30,244 bases of DNA from assembly GCA_035297145.1 (NCBI GenBank), contig DATGZN010000010.1, forward strand, positions 1-30,244, read 5' to 3'. This DNA comes from QHXW01 sp035297145. GTDB taxonomy: Bacteria > Acidobacteriota > Terriglobia > Bryobacterales > Bryobacteraceae. Positions 7,048 to 18,044 of this stretch are shown piece by piece; positions within the stretch are counted from its first letter, which is position 1; each line of letters opens with the position of its first letter. The notes below the pieces were generated by a model, which saw only the letters and a program-made list of their open reading frames with translations, was not told the origin of the DNA and did not search any database. A program made the position numbers and the translations under genes.

Positions 7048-10000
7048 TTCGCACGGTCGCCGCGCTGCCGATAAAGGTCCACAGGTTTGGAGCCGCTCAC
7101 GCGCGCTCGATTCTGCCGAGGCGCCTCCAGAAACAGTGCTTCGATCACAGGCTCAAGCCAACGCCGGTCGGCGGTGACTCCATACGAGTCCCAGGTCTGG
7201 ACCGCCGCCTTGATGCGAGCGATCTCCATATCGGTGAACTCGAATTCCTCTGCCGGGATCGACAGCGCGGGATTCCACAAAACGCGCTCCTGGCCACCGA
7301 TCATCTGTCGTTTCAGTTCGACGGTCTTGTCTTCTCCGGCGTCAAACGCGATGCGATCCTGAGTGGCCCACATCGCGCGAACAGACCCCAGGTCTGCCCG
7401 AGCAGATTCAAACACTGGTGGGATAGGCGCTTGGGGCACGCGCCGACCGGGCCTCAATAGATGAACGATCGGTCGTCGGTTGTGGGCAACGGCACCGGCC
7501 AACCGAATAAGCAGGAGGTGGTCGTACGCCCAGAGTTTGATGGCCGGTAGCCCCAGGCGGCTGGCGTTGACGAATTCCCGTAGCCACGGCCAAGTGCCGT
7601 AGTAGAGGCCCATCAGGTAACGACAATGCGCCTGGTCCCAGGCGAGTTCTTTCCATGGGTATTCCGCGCACCGGGTCGCCTGGTCGAGGTTGTGGTTGAT
7701 GCTCGGATACTGGTAGCCCTCGATCAGGGAACGTGTCGAAGCCCGAGCCGGCGCGCGTGATCCACTGCGTCGGCAGGTTGATGTACCGCAGCAGCTCGCG
7801 GGTATCTGGGTCGTTTACGTCCATCGGCCACAGCAGTTCGAAGAGGGCCGAGGGGCACTGCGACAGAATGTAACTCTGGATCGCGGCCACGTAGTTATAC
7901 AGGCGGCTCCGAAGGAAGTTCGCATCGGCGTATCCGTTGGCCACCGGATCGTCGTTCGGCGTGTGGAAGGTCGCCAGCGCGCGGCCGAGGGCCGACTGCA
8001 CAGCGGCCTTCGTGTCGGCGTCATAGAACGCCATCCCAGCCGAGTTCGCCTGGAACCACCAGAGGATTTCGCCGAACTGGAGCTTGGGCACCAGCCCCGC
8101 CGCGAGCATCAGGCCCGCCATGGCAGCGTGCGCCTGCGCCATGTAGCTCTGCGGCCCCGGACTGAACGCAATTTGGGAACTGTTCAGCGTGCCGAAGCCG
8201 GTGACGGTCTCAACTGCCGTGCCATCCGGAAACCGCTGCACCCACACCGACGACGGGGGATTATCGGGAGGATTTACCAGTTCCTGCGAAAACGAGCAGA
8301 CGGCGCTCATGCCGTTCGCTTTAAGCAGGTTGAAGAAATCCGCGTTCCAGTCGCGGAACGCCCTGTTGAGCACCGGCGTCTGTGTCGGATCAATCAGCCA
8401 CTTCACGCCGTACGTGCCACCCTGCAAGTCGCCAGTCACAGTAGCGTTGCCACTGCCGGTGTTCGACGCTGGCAACTCGGTGTACACGTGAAATTGCCAA
8501 ACGCTGGAAAACGAGTGTGAAGTGATCGTGAGGACGCTGCCGGTGACCGTTGGCCCAGACGCCGTCGAAGATTGCATTGACAAAGTTCGCGAAGTGCCGG
8601 GCGATCGTGTTGCTGTGGTCCTGCCCGCCGAACACCGTCTTGCCGATAGCGGAGCCGCCAACGTGCAGCCAGACGACGTCCTGATCGTTCCAGTTGCCTG
8701 AGAATGTGACCATGCATTGCGGGTAGGACAGATTTGACGCCACCGCTTGCTTCCACCAGAAGACGCCGCAATAGTGGTCGATCTCGCCCAGCAGGCCGAG
8801 CTTCTGAATGTTCCACACCAGCCGCTCCGGCGACAGCTTGTACGTGTTGTCCGTGTCGAAGTCGGTCGCGGCGCCGACGGTGGTGGTGGTCACGGTTGGG
8901 CTTGGAACGACGGTCGCCACCGCGCATTCGAGGAAATCGAAATAGAAATACCAGCCCAAGCTCGACGCGTTCTTATTGCCAGAGATCGTGATCACGACCT
9001 CGTGCTGTCCGGCAGCGACGCCGGAAAAGAGCAAGCGACGCGTCTGCGAAGTGGTCGCGGTGGGATAGTAGCAGTCGAGCGTCACCGGCGCGCCGCCATC
9101 GAGCGCCGCGTTTACGATGCCGCAGTTGGTGTCGAGCCGTGTGCCAACGTAAATGTTGTGGGTAGATTGGCAATGCGTCTGGATGGTGACGCTGGTGCCG
9201 GCGGCCGCCGCCCGGATCGCGCGTCCCTGGCTCCAGAAAGCGAATGCGCCGTTCACGGGATCGTTGCCGGGAGCGGCTTCCCAATATCCAGACGTGCTCA
9301 CCCAGGTGCTGTCTTCTTCGATGCGAACCGAGCCGGGACCAGCAACCTTGAGCGGCCTCTTGCCCGCGGAATCGGTCACGGTCCAGTTGGTGACGACCAT
9401 CTGCCACTCGGTGGGCTGGTATGCCTGGCTGTTCGGCAAGGCGGGTGCGATGGTCCACCAGACCTTGTCCACGTTGCTCCAGCCGAGTGCCGTGAAGTCG
9501 ATGTGAACGTGCCACGAGATGTTGTCCGATGAGCCGCCAGACAGGTTCCAGTTGCTCGCGGTGAAGTAAACTCGGGTGCTGCTGGTGTTGTCCGTCTGGT
9601 AGAACGCGACCATGTTGCCGTCGGCTCCCGGTGCGGCCGTAATGACCAACTGGTTCGGCAACACTACGGCGGCGGTGATCACGACCGGACCGTTTTGCAC
9701 CCAATTGACGGCGTTGATCTGCTGCGCAATCGACTGAAGGATCGAACCAGCCGTCGTCTGGGTCAGCGTGTCGGGTGCTGATCCGTCCGAACTCGAAACC
9801 GCCACCGGCCCGGCGACGCCGGCCTTCAACGTGACGAAGATCTCGTTGCCATAAGTGCCGCCGGTGGTGGCCGTGCAGTTGGGATCGGAAGCGTTGATCT
9901 GCGCCGCAATGTTGGCGGCGATACCCGCGCTGTTGAGCGAATTTTCGAGGCACGAGTACGTGGCCGAGCCGATGGTGACCCAGTGGTTGTAGGCCGCGTT

Positions 10001-10537
10001 GCCTTGCCACCACATGGCCTGATCTGTGGTGGGGTGCGAGGCCGAGATTGCCGGGCTGACGAAGGACTGGTTCTGATACCAGAGCGTGACCTTGTCGCCA
10101 GACTGCGGATTGTTCAGGTTCAGCGTGTAGGTGGCCGACGCGCCGGTGCGGCCTGTGGTGTTGCAGGTGACCGTGATGCCCGGCGTGCCGAACCAGGGCG
10201 CGCGCTGGCCGACGCCGTTGACGGAATAGTCGAGCGTGTTCCAGTCGGTCCAGGCATTCTTAATCGATTCCCAAGACTGGATGCCCTCCCAGGTAATATC
10301 GAAGTCGAGGGTCAGCCCGGTGAGGTCGCCGCCTGGAAGATAGGAGAAGCGCGGATGACCGAACGGATCGTCCTTCTGGAAAAGGACCAGCACGGCGAAA
10401 TCGGCCAGGTCGCGGAAGACGCCGGAGACGGTGAATCCGGCGTCCGAAGCACCCCAGAGCGCGGCCGCCGCCCCGTAGTCGTCGAAGCCCTGGAGGTGGA
10501 GCGTGCGGTGAGGTTGGAGCTTATAGATCGGGTCCAT
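6942..10537 (-). pseudogene. Phage tail tip or fibre protein, split by two frameshifts
   Basis: Three minus-strand frames join to one protein of about 1190 residues. The first frame runs from ATG 10537 to about 8555 and contains LTLDFDITWEGIQSWESIKN and beta-rich repeats. The second runs from about 8555 to 7735 (TGSVLTITSHSFSSVWQFHV, then FGEILWWFQ). The third runs from about 7735 to the stop at 6942 (SLIEGYQYPSINHNL). Each frame continues the sense of the one before, so single-base changes near 8555 and 7735 broke the gene. The middle part could be a TIM-barrel-like domain of the kind fused to tail-tip proteins, but I am not sure. Position as the last tail gene after the hub fits a receptor-binding or tip protein. 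The final 106 bases run antisense into the STAND gene, and the original C-terminus may be lost. Confidence 0.6.
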
Positions 10538-10716
10538 CTAGGTGATCATCGTGGGCGACCGCGAACCACAAACCGGTGTTCCACGAATGTTCTCCGGCCT
10601 GGATTGCATGGGAATCTGCTGTCGATCCCTGAGGCCTAACGGTCCATCCGGTATCTTACCCGCAGGTCGCTGTTGCGATAATTATCTAACTGCTCTAATC
10701 GCAAGAGGTTGCTCTT

Positions 10717-11709
10717 ATGAAGGGTTGGACTGGCGTACTGCACCAAGGCTCCATGCTGGAACTACCGAAGAGGGAACTACTCTTATTCGATCGTCTTGCA
10801 GTCATTGGCCTTGAGGATCTTCTGCATCTTCACCGCAACTTCGTGCACGGTGACCCCAACGTCGCCGACCAATTAGAGTGGCTCGAAGCGCAGGATCTAC
10901 TTGAGCGCGTCGAACCACCGCCCCCGTCATTCTACGAATGCGAGGAACATCGCCGAGACTATTTCTTGCTGGGCGCTTTGTGTAGGTTTCAAGAGGAACT
11001 TTTTGACGCGGCTGGTGGACCCTGGCTAGATGCGGGAGACGGGGCCCTATTCAGGTATCCGGAGCCCGGAGGAGGTGAAAAACTTTGGCTGAGTCAAAAG
11101 ATTCAGTCGCTCAGGTTGGCCCTCGTCGCTCGCTTCACGGCTGACTATTTACGGTCAACTGGAATTGCCGACGCAGTTTCGGCGGCACCGATGCCGGACG
11201 TTTGGGATGATGTGCAGCCCGTTGCCGCCAGCGTTCTTGGAGATCGAAAGCTCGCGGACGCGAAACATTCTGACGTGGCGGAGGTGGTGCTTAGGGCAAT
11301 GCCTTTACCAGGGGAAACAGCGTCGATCGAGGCAATCCTCGATTTCAAGTCGGACTCCGATTGCAGACAATCGCTCATTGGGCTGCGCTTGTGGATGCGT
11401 GATGTGGCACGCCTGGATCTCCCAACACGCGAAATTGAGGAAAAACTTCAGTGGCTGTTGGGCTTGTATGAGAGACACCTGCAGCGCCACAGACTTCAAT
11501 ACGATCGCGGAATTATCGAGTCGGTGTGTACCACGACCCTGGAGTTTGCCGAGAACCTTGTCAAGATCAACTGGAGTAACGCCGCAAAATCCCTCTTTGC
11601 CGTGCGCCGCCGCAAGCTCGCCCTTCTTGAGAGCGAGGCGGCCGCGCCGGGTAGAGAAATAGCCTACGTCGCAAGAGCGAGCGAACGATTTCGACAGGAT
11701 TCAGCTTAA
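10717..11709 (+). CDS. Hypothetical cytosolic protein, intact cargo gene
   Basis: I do not recognise this 330-residue protein. The N-terminal third mixes short strands and helices (QGSMLELPKRELLLFDRLAV), and FYECEEHRRDYFLL suggests a compact fold. The C-terminal half is helical, with IEAILDFKSDSDCRQSLIGL, then EIEEKLQWLLGLYERHLQRH and a conserved-looking end, APGREIAYVARASERF. No signal peptide or membrane segment is visible. The ATG at 10717 has AGAGG 8 bases upstream. It is transcribed against the phage tail genes and converges on the next gene with a 7-base gap. It sits between the hub and tail-tip pseudogenes, so it is cargo and not part of the virion. Confidence 0.75.
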   Translation: MKGWTGVLHQGSMLELPKRELLLFDRLAVIGLEDLLHLHRNFVHGDPNVADQLEWLEAQDLLERVEPPPPSFYECEEHRRDYFLLGALCRFQEELFDAAGGPWLDAGDGALFRYPEPGGGEKLWLSQKIQSLRLALVARFTADYLRSTGIADAVSAAPMPDVWDDVQPVAASVLGDRKLADAKHSDVAEVVLRAMPLPGETASIEAILDFKSDSDCRQSLIGLRLWMRDVARLDLPTREIEEKLQWLLGLYERHLQRHRLQYDRGIIESVCTTTLEFAENLVKINWSNAAKSLFAVRRRKLALLESEAAAPGREIAYVARASERFRQDSA

Positions 11710-11716
11710 TGAGAGT

Positions 11717-12925
11717 TCATTCAAGGTGAAAGTCTCGCCTCCATCCAGCAAGGTCATTCAGCAACTCCCGCTGCAGCCCACTTTCCACAATCTTTCGCTG
11801 CCGCACGTTGAGGCATGACAAGGAAGTCAGGCCATGTAGCTTGCTGTTGGTTATAAGGACGTCTCCCGGCCAAGCGTTCCGTTCAGGGGGCCGGCACGCA
11901 GGAACCTTGGGATGTGGTGTTCCCTGGAGCCCCAACATAACGTAGATATACTGAGAAACCGCGAGATCACCGTAGATAGTCTGCGGACTCTCGTTTTTCT
12001 CGACTCCTACGCACGCCAGAAGGAAATGGCTCTCTGCCCGATAAAGCCAAGCTGTGTCCCGTCCAGTGTCGAGGAGTTCGTTGGCATAATTCCTGGCGTC
12101 TTTAAGGTCTTCCGCGCCGCCTTCATCAAGCAGAATCCCAGAGCCGATCACCTTCGCTGTGTCAAAACTGTACCCGAGGCCGTCACAAGTTTCTAGTGCA
12201 CGAACTACATCCGCACGCTTGCGATCAGACTGCTGTGCCCTCCTGAGTGCATAGTACGGCTCAAGTCGTTCTGCGCGTTCGGACCTAGGCTTCGGACGCT
12301 GGGCCACCGCACGATCGTAGTATTGGCGGGAGCGCTTCCATTGGTGCCTGTTGGCTGCGTCATTGGAACGCACCAATAGAAGCTCGGGGTACCCTGGCTC
12401 TTCGGGAGACTCAGCGGTGAAGGGCAACACGTATCGAAATCCTGCCCCGGAGGCAATCTGGCGTTCCAGGGTCTGCCAGTACTCATCCATCCGAGCATCG
12501 CTCCTAAGATGCTTCTTGATTCGTTCCTTGACGATCGCAGAGTGGCCGTATAAGCCACGATCGTGAAACTGCTTTGCCAAGTGGTCATGTCGTTCAAGGT
12601 TAAACGGGCCGCGGTCCAACTGACTCAAGAAGGTAGCGCTCGCGTCGGAGATGCTCTGTAAGTCCAAGCCCTTCGGGTGGTGCTGATGGCACGGCCAGGC
12701 GTGAACCGGTATCGTCCATCGGCGGGGAAAAGAGACTCCGTGCTGTTCCAGTTCATCCAGGTAATCCATAGGAAGCTGATGATGGTTCTGAAGCGCCTGG
12801 CGCTGGTTTTGACGGCCGACGGGCCTGTGGATGTAGTCCAGGCAATTTGCGCACCACAGCCCACGGTCTTTGGCGTGATGGTCCGCTAATGTCAAGGGCC
12901 ACAGCTTCTCCGGTGGGTGTGACAC
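11717..12925 (-). CDS. Hypothetical protein with possible N-terminal zinc site, intact cargo gene
   Basis: This 402-residue protein begins at GTG 12925 and has no function I can name. Near the N-terminus, WCANCLDYIH is followed by LQNHHQLP and HAWPCHQHHP. The CxxC, HH and CxxH spacing could form a treble-clef or HNH-like zinc site, but the canonical HNH order is not clear. The remainder is helical and charged, with repeat-like segments (ALRRAQQSDRKRADVVRALE; RDTAWLYRAESHFLLACVGV) that may be TPR-like. The gene is intact, lies on the phage strand between the hub and tail-tip pseudogenes, and converges with the gene ending at 11709. The start is uncertain; an ATG lies about 52 codons downstream, but it would remove the Cys pair. 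Confidence 0.7.
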   Translation of the reverse strand: MSHPPEKLWPLTLADHHAKDRGLWCANCLDYIHRPVGRQNQRQALQNHHQLPMDYLDELEQHGVSFPRRWTIPVHAWPCHQHHPKGLDLQSISDASATFLSQLDRGPFNLERHDHLAKQFHDRGLYGHSAIVKERIKKHLRSDARMDEYWQTLERQIASGAGFRYVLPFTAESPEEPGYPELLLVRSNDAANRHQWKRSRQYYDRAVAQRPKPRSERAERLEPYYALRRAQQSDRKRADVVRALETCDGLGYSFDTAKVIGSGILLDEGGAEDLKDARNYANELLDTGRDTAWLYRAESHFLLACVGVEKNESPQTIYGDLAVSQYIYVMLGLQGTPHPKVPACRPPERNAWPGDVLITNSKLHGLTSLSCLNVRQRKIVESGLQRELLNDLAGWRRDFHLE

Positions 12926-12994
12926 GGCTATTCCCCACGCGAGAGATTAGCAGATTCGATTTGGGACCGTGGCCGGGCTTCGTCGCGGATCGAA

Positions 12995-15900
12995 TTACGC
13001 ATAAATGAACACCGAAAGATCCGCGCCCGGAAACGTGCTGCCTACCGCGGTAATGCCGATGGAGACCGCTGTGTTCGCAGGGATTTGTGACAGGGCGGCA
13101 ACCTGTGAAGGCGTGGCGACCACGGCTGTTTGGCCAGCCGGAATCGTGAGCGTGAGCCAGGCTGCGCCTCCGACGTAGATCGTGAACCTGATCCCCGAGC
13201 CGGTGGGAGCCGACTGCACGTAAGCCTTCACATCGCCGACTGTCACGGGACGGTTCAAATACAAAGGCTGAGCCGCGTTAGACTCGATCCCCAGCGTGCC
13301 CTGCATCTGGAAAACCAGGCCGGCGACCTTCGAAAGTCCCTCAGCGCCGAAAACCCAGTCCTCGCGGATCGGCGCATCGCCGTCGGGCGATTCGTTGCCG
13401 TTCACGTCCACGGTGAACCCCACGATCACGAGCGTCTCGTCCACGAAATTGTTCGTGGGCATGTTGATCGTCGTCACCGCCAGCGGGTTGCCGTTGTCCA
13501 GCGACGTCGTGTCGCAGGAGTAGGGCCAAGTCGGTTCCTTGATGATCCACACGTCGCCGGGATTGATGACCATGGGGAGGTCCCACGTGAGAGTGGTCGC
13601 TGTATTCGCGACGATCTTCACCGGCGTCGTCCCGCGTGAGACTCCCTGAATCACCCGGATCAGGTTGCCGACCTCTGCGCCGGGCGTCATGCCGTTGGGA
13701 TAGACGTTGTTCTGGCAGCCGGAATCGGTAACGGAGGTCGGATTCGTGGTGTTTGAGGCATCGGCAGTAAACCGCAGAACGAGCAGTCGCCTTCCTGGAC
13801 GATGCCGTTCGGGTCTGGAGTCACGCCGAGGGTGCCGGTGGTCTGGTCCCACGAGGTGACCTTCGCACTGAAATACGGCGTGTCGCCCTCCGGCCTGCCG
13901 ATGATGGAGATGATGCGGCCCACGGGCGTCCAGGATGGATTCGTGGAGGCCGGCGCGTCCTGAAGATAGCCGGTGACGAGCGTGCCGGCGGATACGCTAT
14001 CGATCGAGCCGCCGATTACGCCGCCATGGATCTCGTGTTTGGCCTTGATCCGGACCTTGCTGACATACGGAGACGGCAACGCCCATGTCGAGCGCAACAC
14101 TGGCCCGCCGAACGCGATCGATCCGGGCGTGTACGTGTTGCTCGGACCGGCGGTCAGCGTTCCAGTCGCCTGCGCGCAAATCAAGTCGTCCTGCGTGGCC
14201 ACGAACGACACGTAGGAAACGAGGCCCGCGACTGCCGGCCAGGTGATGTCTTCCAAGGTGAACGTGTCCGTTCCAGATGCCGAGGTCCCTATGATGGTGA
14301 TATTAGACGGAGCCGAAGGAAGCCCGTTCGAGTCGGTTGCGCAGATGGCCACGCGCAATGTTACGTTGGCCGGTAACGACCCACCCGTCGTGGACTGCGA
14401 GATCGATCTGATCCCCGGCGCACCTCCCCCGTGGCGCTGAACTCGTTGACTGGCAGCTTCCCGGTAACCAGGAGGTTTGCAAGCATGCTGCCGTCGGCCA
14501 ACTGCGCATAGGACTGATTGGTATCGAACGTCCACTCGCCCGGAAAGAGCGCGTCATTGGCCGCAGCTTGCACCTGGTACGGCGCCCACGCAGGACCGAG
14601 CGGCATCGGATAGAACAGCGGCGGCAGAGGCGCGGGCACCACGTCCATCGGTTTCGGCCCGACGTCCAGGTCGTACATGGAATCCGTGACCGTCTGCCCC
14701 TCGATATCTGCACGTTCAGGTTGCCATCGACCTTGAAGCCTTGTGGTGTGTAGCCATCAACCATGGGCGCCACCACGTAGCGGTAGCCGTCGGCGTTGGT
14801 AACCACGTACATCCCGGTGAATCCGCCGATGGGGCCGGCACCGAGAATGCCGAGGGAGTCGGCATAGTCGGATTCATCGCGGTACGCCACCATCAGAGCG
14901 TTGGCGACGAAAGCAAACAGCGGATTGCCGTCGCTATTGCACCAGATTTCCGGCAGAGCCAGGCCCCAGATCGTATCGGAAAGGATGGAAGTGGCGGTTA
15001 CAGTGTTGCGGCCGAAGCCGAGGAAGCCGGTGGAGTTGTCCTTGATGACGACGCCTTGCGGATCGGCCTGATGCCCGCCGAAGTATGGAGCCATGCCGTG
15101 CACCTGGCATCCGTTCTTCGATTCGAGGTAGTAATCGCAACTCGTGGGATCGCCACCTGCGGCGGTTACTGCTGCGGCGCTTCTGCCTCTTGACGCCCAG
15201 GCAATTCACGCCATCGTTGTAGGTCTTCCAGCACTGGCGGCTGAGTTGCCGCTCCGGGTACTGGTTCATGATCTGGAAGAAGCCGTCGGAACACGTCACG
15301 GGGAAAATCGGCGTCCCGTCGCTCGTGAAGTTCTGAATGACGCCCTTCCAGAGCTGCAACAGAATCCCCGAGTTCACATGGAAAAGGCAGAGGTCGATCT
15401 CGGCGTACTTCAGGTCCGTGTCGTTGGCAACCTGCGTCATCACGCGGTCGCCGTTGCCGAAGGTGAAGCGAACGTTGTCCGACGTGCCTTTGATGTCCTG
15501 GGAAATCAGGACGTCAGAGCCGGGCTCGCCGATGCCGATCAAGCGCGGGAGGTAGAGTTGCCCGCCGACGGTGACGCGCCGGTCTGATAGATAGATGTCC
15601 GCGACCGCGGATTCGCGCACGCGGATGTGGACGAGCGGAATGATCTGCTGGACTTCAGAGAGCAGGGCGGTGGACAGCGCGCTCGAGGGGAACCGCAGGC
15701 AGGTGGAAGTGATCGCGTAGGTGGGCGCTTGCGTCGGATCGACTACTTCGACGAGGTTCAATCCCACCTGTGCAGCGTTGCGGAGGTACTCGAATGAGAT
15801 CGGCGGCTGCTCAAAGGTCACGAGCACGCCGGTGGTCGTTCCATCCGGGTTGGGGACGTTGTAGGTGAACGCCTTCCATGGCCCCTGCATCGACTCCCAG

Positions 15901-16136
15901 AAGGCCTTGAGCTGGCGGCCTTCCGCCCAGTTGAGATTCGGCCGCTTGAACTGAAACTTGCGCGGGCCGATGCCGATGTAATACCGCTGCTCCTGCTTGG
16001 CGTCGAGGCTGCCGAAACGATGCACGATCACCGGGCGCTCGACGGAGAAGCCGAACGGGTACTGCGTGGCGAGCGGGAATGTCTGGCCGGAGTTGATCAC
16101 CGTGGGGACGGTGATGCGGCCGATGGTATCGGACAT
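12995..16136 (-). pseudogene. Phage tail hub fusion protein, broken by four frameshifts
   Basis: Five minus-strand frames join to one protein of about 1045 residues. The first starts at ATG 16136 (MSDTIGRITVPTVINSG) and holds a DUF2460-like tail segment. It continues into a region like DUF2163/GTA gp14 proteins (DIYLSDRRVTVGGQLYLPRL; PERQLSRQCWKTYNDGVNC). Frame changes fall near 15185, 14700, 14425 and 13780. At the last one, losing a single C between EGD and LLVLRF explains the break. The C-terminal part is beta-rich (fibronectin-like look) and ends FIYA at TAA 12995-12997. Start 16136 is preferred over 16175 because the duplicated copy of this N-terminus begins at the same Met. Such proteins form the baseplate hub at the tail tip. 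With four breaks it should be non-functional. Confidence 0.75.
16011..16136. repeat. Hub N-terminus, original copy of a duplicated segment
   Basis: The first 42 codons of the hub gene (MSDTIGRITV...IVHRFG) are repeated at 18701-18823 with one codon fewer and a few substitutions. The similarity stops at the HRFG codons. Confidence 0.85.
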
Positions 16137-16239
16137 ATTGAGTATCAGCCTGGGGTGATGGGGGTTGGGGGCCATACACTACCAGACATTCAGCACGCTT
16201 TCTGATGCAGAGAACGTGCCGTTTGAAAGGCAGCCTATT

Positions 16240-17949
16240 CTATGATGACGATGATGAAGTAACCGAATGACTTGCAGGATTTGGAGTTGGAGCGGTCTTT
16301 GAGGCACCTGCTGGACTTTCGATCGCCGTTTCAGTTGGAGGCTCTGATGTAGTTTCAGCAGGACTCTTACTGTCACCAGTAATCTCCCTAAGTCGCCGCG
16401 ATATCTGTTCCGCTAGGACCTTGAAATCCTCACATTCACGATCGGTGGAAGCCTCGACCATGCCCTCTTCAATATCTCGCACCAGGGTCAGTAGGGCAAT
16501 TTTGCGCTGCGAGGCTCGATTTGCCCGAGCTTCCGGCTTGAACCTGTCGTCGGTAATTGATGCACCAATGACAAGCAAACCCAATGCCCCAACGACAGAA
16601 GGCCGTTGAAGATCCTTCTGTCCCAACGAAGCGGCCAATACGCCACCAACGACATACCTACTGAAACGCAATGATGAAGCGAGCAACGAACTCCAGCGAT
16701 AGTCCCATGATGCCAGTCGCAATGCACGTTTCGCCTCGCTAAACCGCCTGTCAAAGAGCATTCTTCGTCGCTTAGCCGGGTCGTTTTCCTGGGCGATTCT
16801 TGCCTCCCAGGCGTAGCGCATTACCCAAATCGTTTTAATTTCCTCAACAACTGGGGAGAGGTCGACGCCCTGCAACTTGTCGAGTATCACGGAGATCAGT
16901 GCCATTGATGCCAACGCAATCACGCCGAGCGCAACCACCCCAATCATTACCCAATCAATCCGGCGCATCGGAGCAGCTGTTTGTGGTTGCGGCGGCGGTT
17001 GAGATGGGGCCTGCTGTTTCGGCAATTCGCGGTTCTTGTAGTCCGCGAAGAAATTGAGACCAGATATAGGCTTTCCGTCATATTCCACATATGGCCCAAT
17101 AAGGAGCCCAATCGGAGGCCCTTGTTGTGGTGGAGTTAGCACCACGTTTTGCTCGGACCAAAGCTCGACAACGTTTTCATCGAGGCGACCAAAAAACTGC
17201 TCACGAGATTTCGGATCGTCGGCATGCAGCGCACTGATCAGGTCAACAGGCACCCAACCCGTATCCCTAACAAAGACGCTCGCCCAACAGTAGTGATTCA
17301 GCACTGAACCTTCTCTTCGAGTCGAAGGAAGCCTAAAACCGCTCCCAAGGTACGCTGGGATCTCCGCGGCGCGGCTTAGCATCACGAATCGCACCACCTG
17401 ATCACAGTCAAATCCGTCTCGATTGTCAGCCTTAGAGTCTCGTGAATTCTTAAGCGTGTACTCGAAAATTGCGCGTGCCTTCCGAAGTTCGGTATCAATG
17501 CCCTTTGTAATCGCCGGGGTAGCATTTCTTATCGAGTCATTCGGGCTTTGGGGACTCAAAAAGAGCCTTACATAATCGTAGGGTGCGTTAGAGCCGCTCG
17601 TCGCACGTGCGGCTCTAGTTGCCTGAAAAGCCAGACTCAGCGCAACCCTGTCGCTGTTGGGATGGAATTTCAAATGCAAGAGACTTGGTTCGCGTTGACT
17701 CGACGAATACACCGAATGGTAAGGATAATCGCTCTTGACCGTAGAGTTCGAGATGGCTTGGTAGCTGTCATTATGTGCAAGTGGTATCCATACCTCCACC
17801 TGTTTCGTGCTTTTTGGGATGTCGGAAAGGATCAGTCTGAGAGTTACGTCTGTGGCCCTACGAGGTTCGACATCTGCCGCAAATGAGAGAATGAGCGGGC
17901 ACAGGATCCCGGCGGTACAGGCCCAAAAGATTCGAACCGCACGCGGCAT
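16240..17949 (-). CDS. Transglutaminase-like protein with membrane segment and SLATT-like domain
   Basis: This 569-residue protein starts at ATG 17949 with GGAG upstream. Residues 1-25 look like a signal peptide. A transglutaminase-like domain follows, with the triad Cys182 (GFDCDQVVRF), His219 (NHYCWASVFV) and Asp236 (GWVPVDLIS). Next come a Pro/Gln-rich linker and one strong membrane span at about 330-353 (IGVVALGVIALASMALISVI). The C-terminal part (about 395-500) has WDYRWSSLLASSLRFSRYV followed by a second hydrophobic pair, resembling SLATT/DUF4231-type effector domains. The last 40 residues are Ser/Thr/Pro-rich. This suggests an outward-facing enzyme or binding domain coupled to a membrane effector. 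Transglutaminase folds can be peptidases, cross-linkers or inactive binders, so the activity is open. The gene is intact between broken tail genes. Confidence 0.7.
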   Translation of the reverse strand: MPRAVRIFWACTAGILCPLILSFAADVEPRRATDVTLRLILSDIPKSTKQVEVWIPLAHNDSYQAISNSTVKSDYPYHSVYSSSQREPSLLHLKFHPNSDRVALSLAFQATRAARATSGSNAPYDYVRLFLSPQSPNDSIRNATPAITKGIDTELRKARAIFEYTLKNSRDSKADNRDGFDCDQVVRFVMLSRAAEIPAYLGSGFRLPSTRREGSVLNHYCWASVFVRDTGWVPVDLISALHADDPKSREQFFGRLDENVVELWSEQNVVLTPPQQGPPIGLLIGPYVEYDGKPISGLNFFADYKNRELPKQQAPSQPPPQPQTAAPMRRIDWVMIGVVALGVIALASMALISVILDKLQGVDLSPVVEEIKTIWVMRYAWEARIAQENDPAKRRRMLFDRRFSEAKRALRLASWDYRWSSLLASSLRFSRYVVGGVLAASLGQKDLQRPSVVGALGLLVIGASITDDRFKPEARANRASQRKIALLTLVRDIEEGMVEASTDRECEDFKVLAEQISRRLREITGDSKSPAETTSEPPTETAIESPAGASKTAPTPNPASHSVTSSSSS

Positions 17950-18044
17950 TTTAACGGTCTCCCGATGGCTGGGCGCAATAGTTTGGTCAGTATACCATGA
18001 TCACATACCCGCTATGGCTTTTAGGCTATGCTGAATGCCCGCCC

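Noticed and set aside
8747..9532. Plus-strand open frame of 261 codons opposite the tail-tip gene
   Set aside because: It is antisense to clear beta-rich phage coding sequence, has an Arg/Gly-biased composition and no ribosome binding site. It arises from the high GC content.
12995..16136. Frameshifts as programmed or as sequencing errors
   Set aside because: Four changes in one gene are too many for programmed events. Errors are less likely because about 12 kb of neighbouring cargo shows none, though read data would be needed to exclude them.
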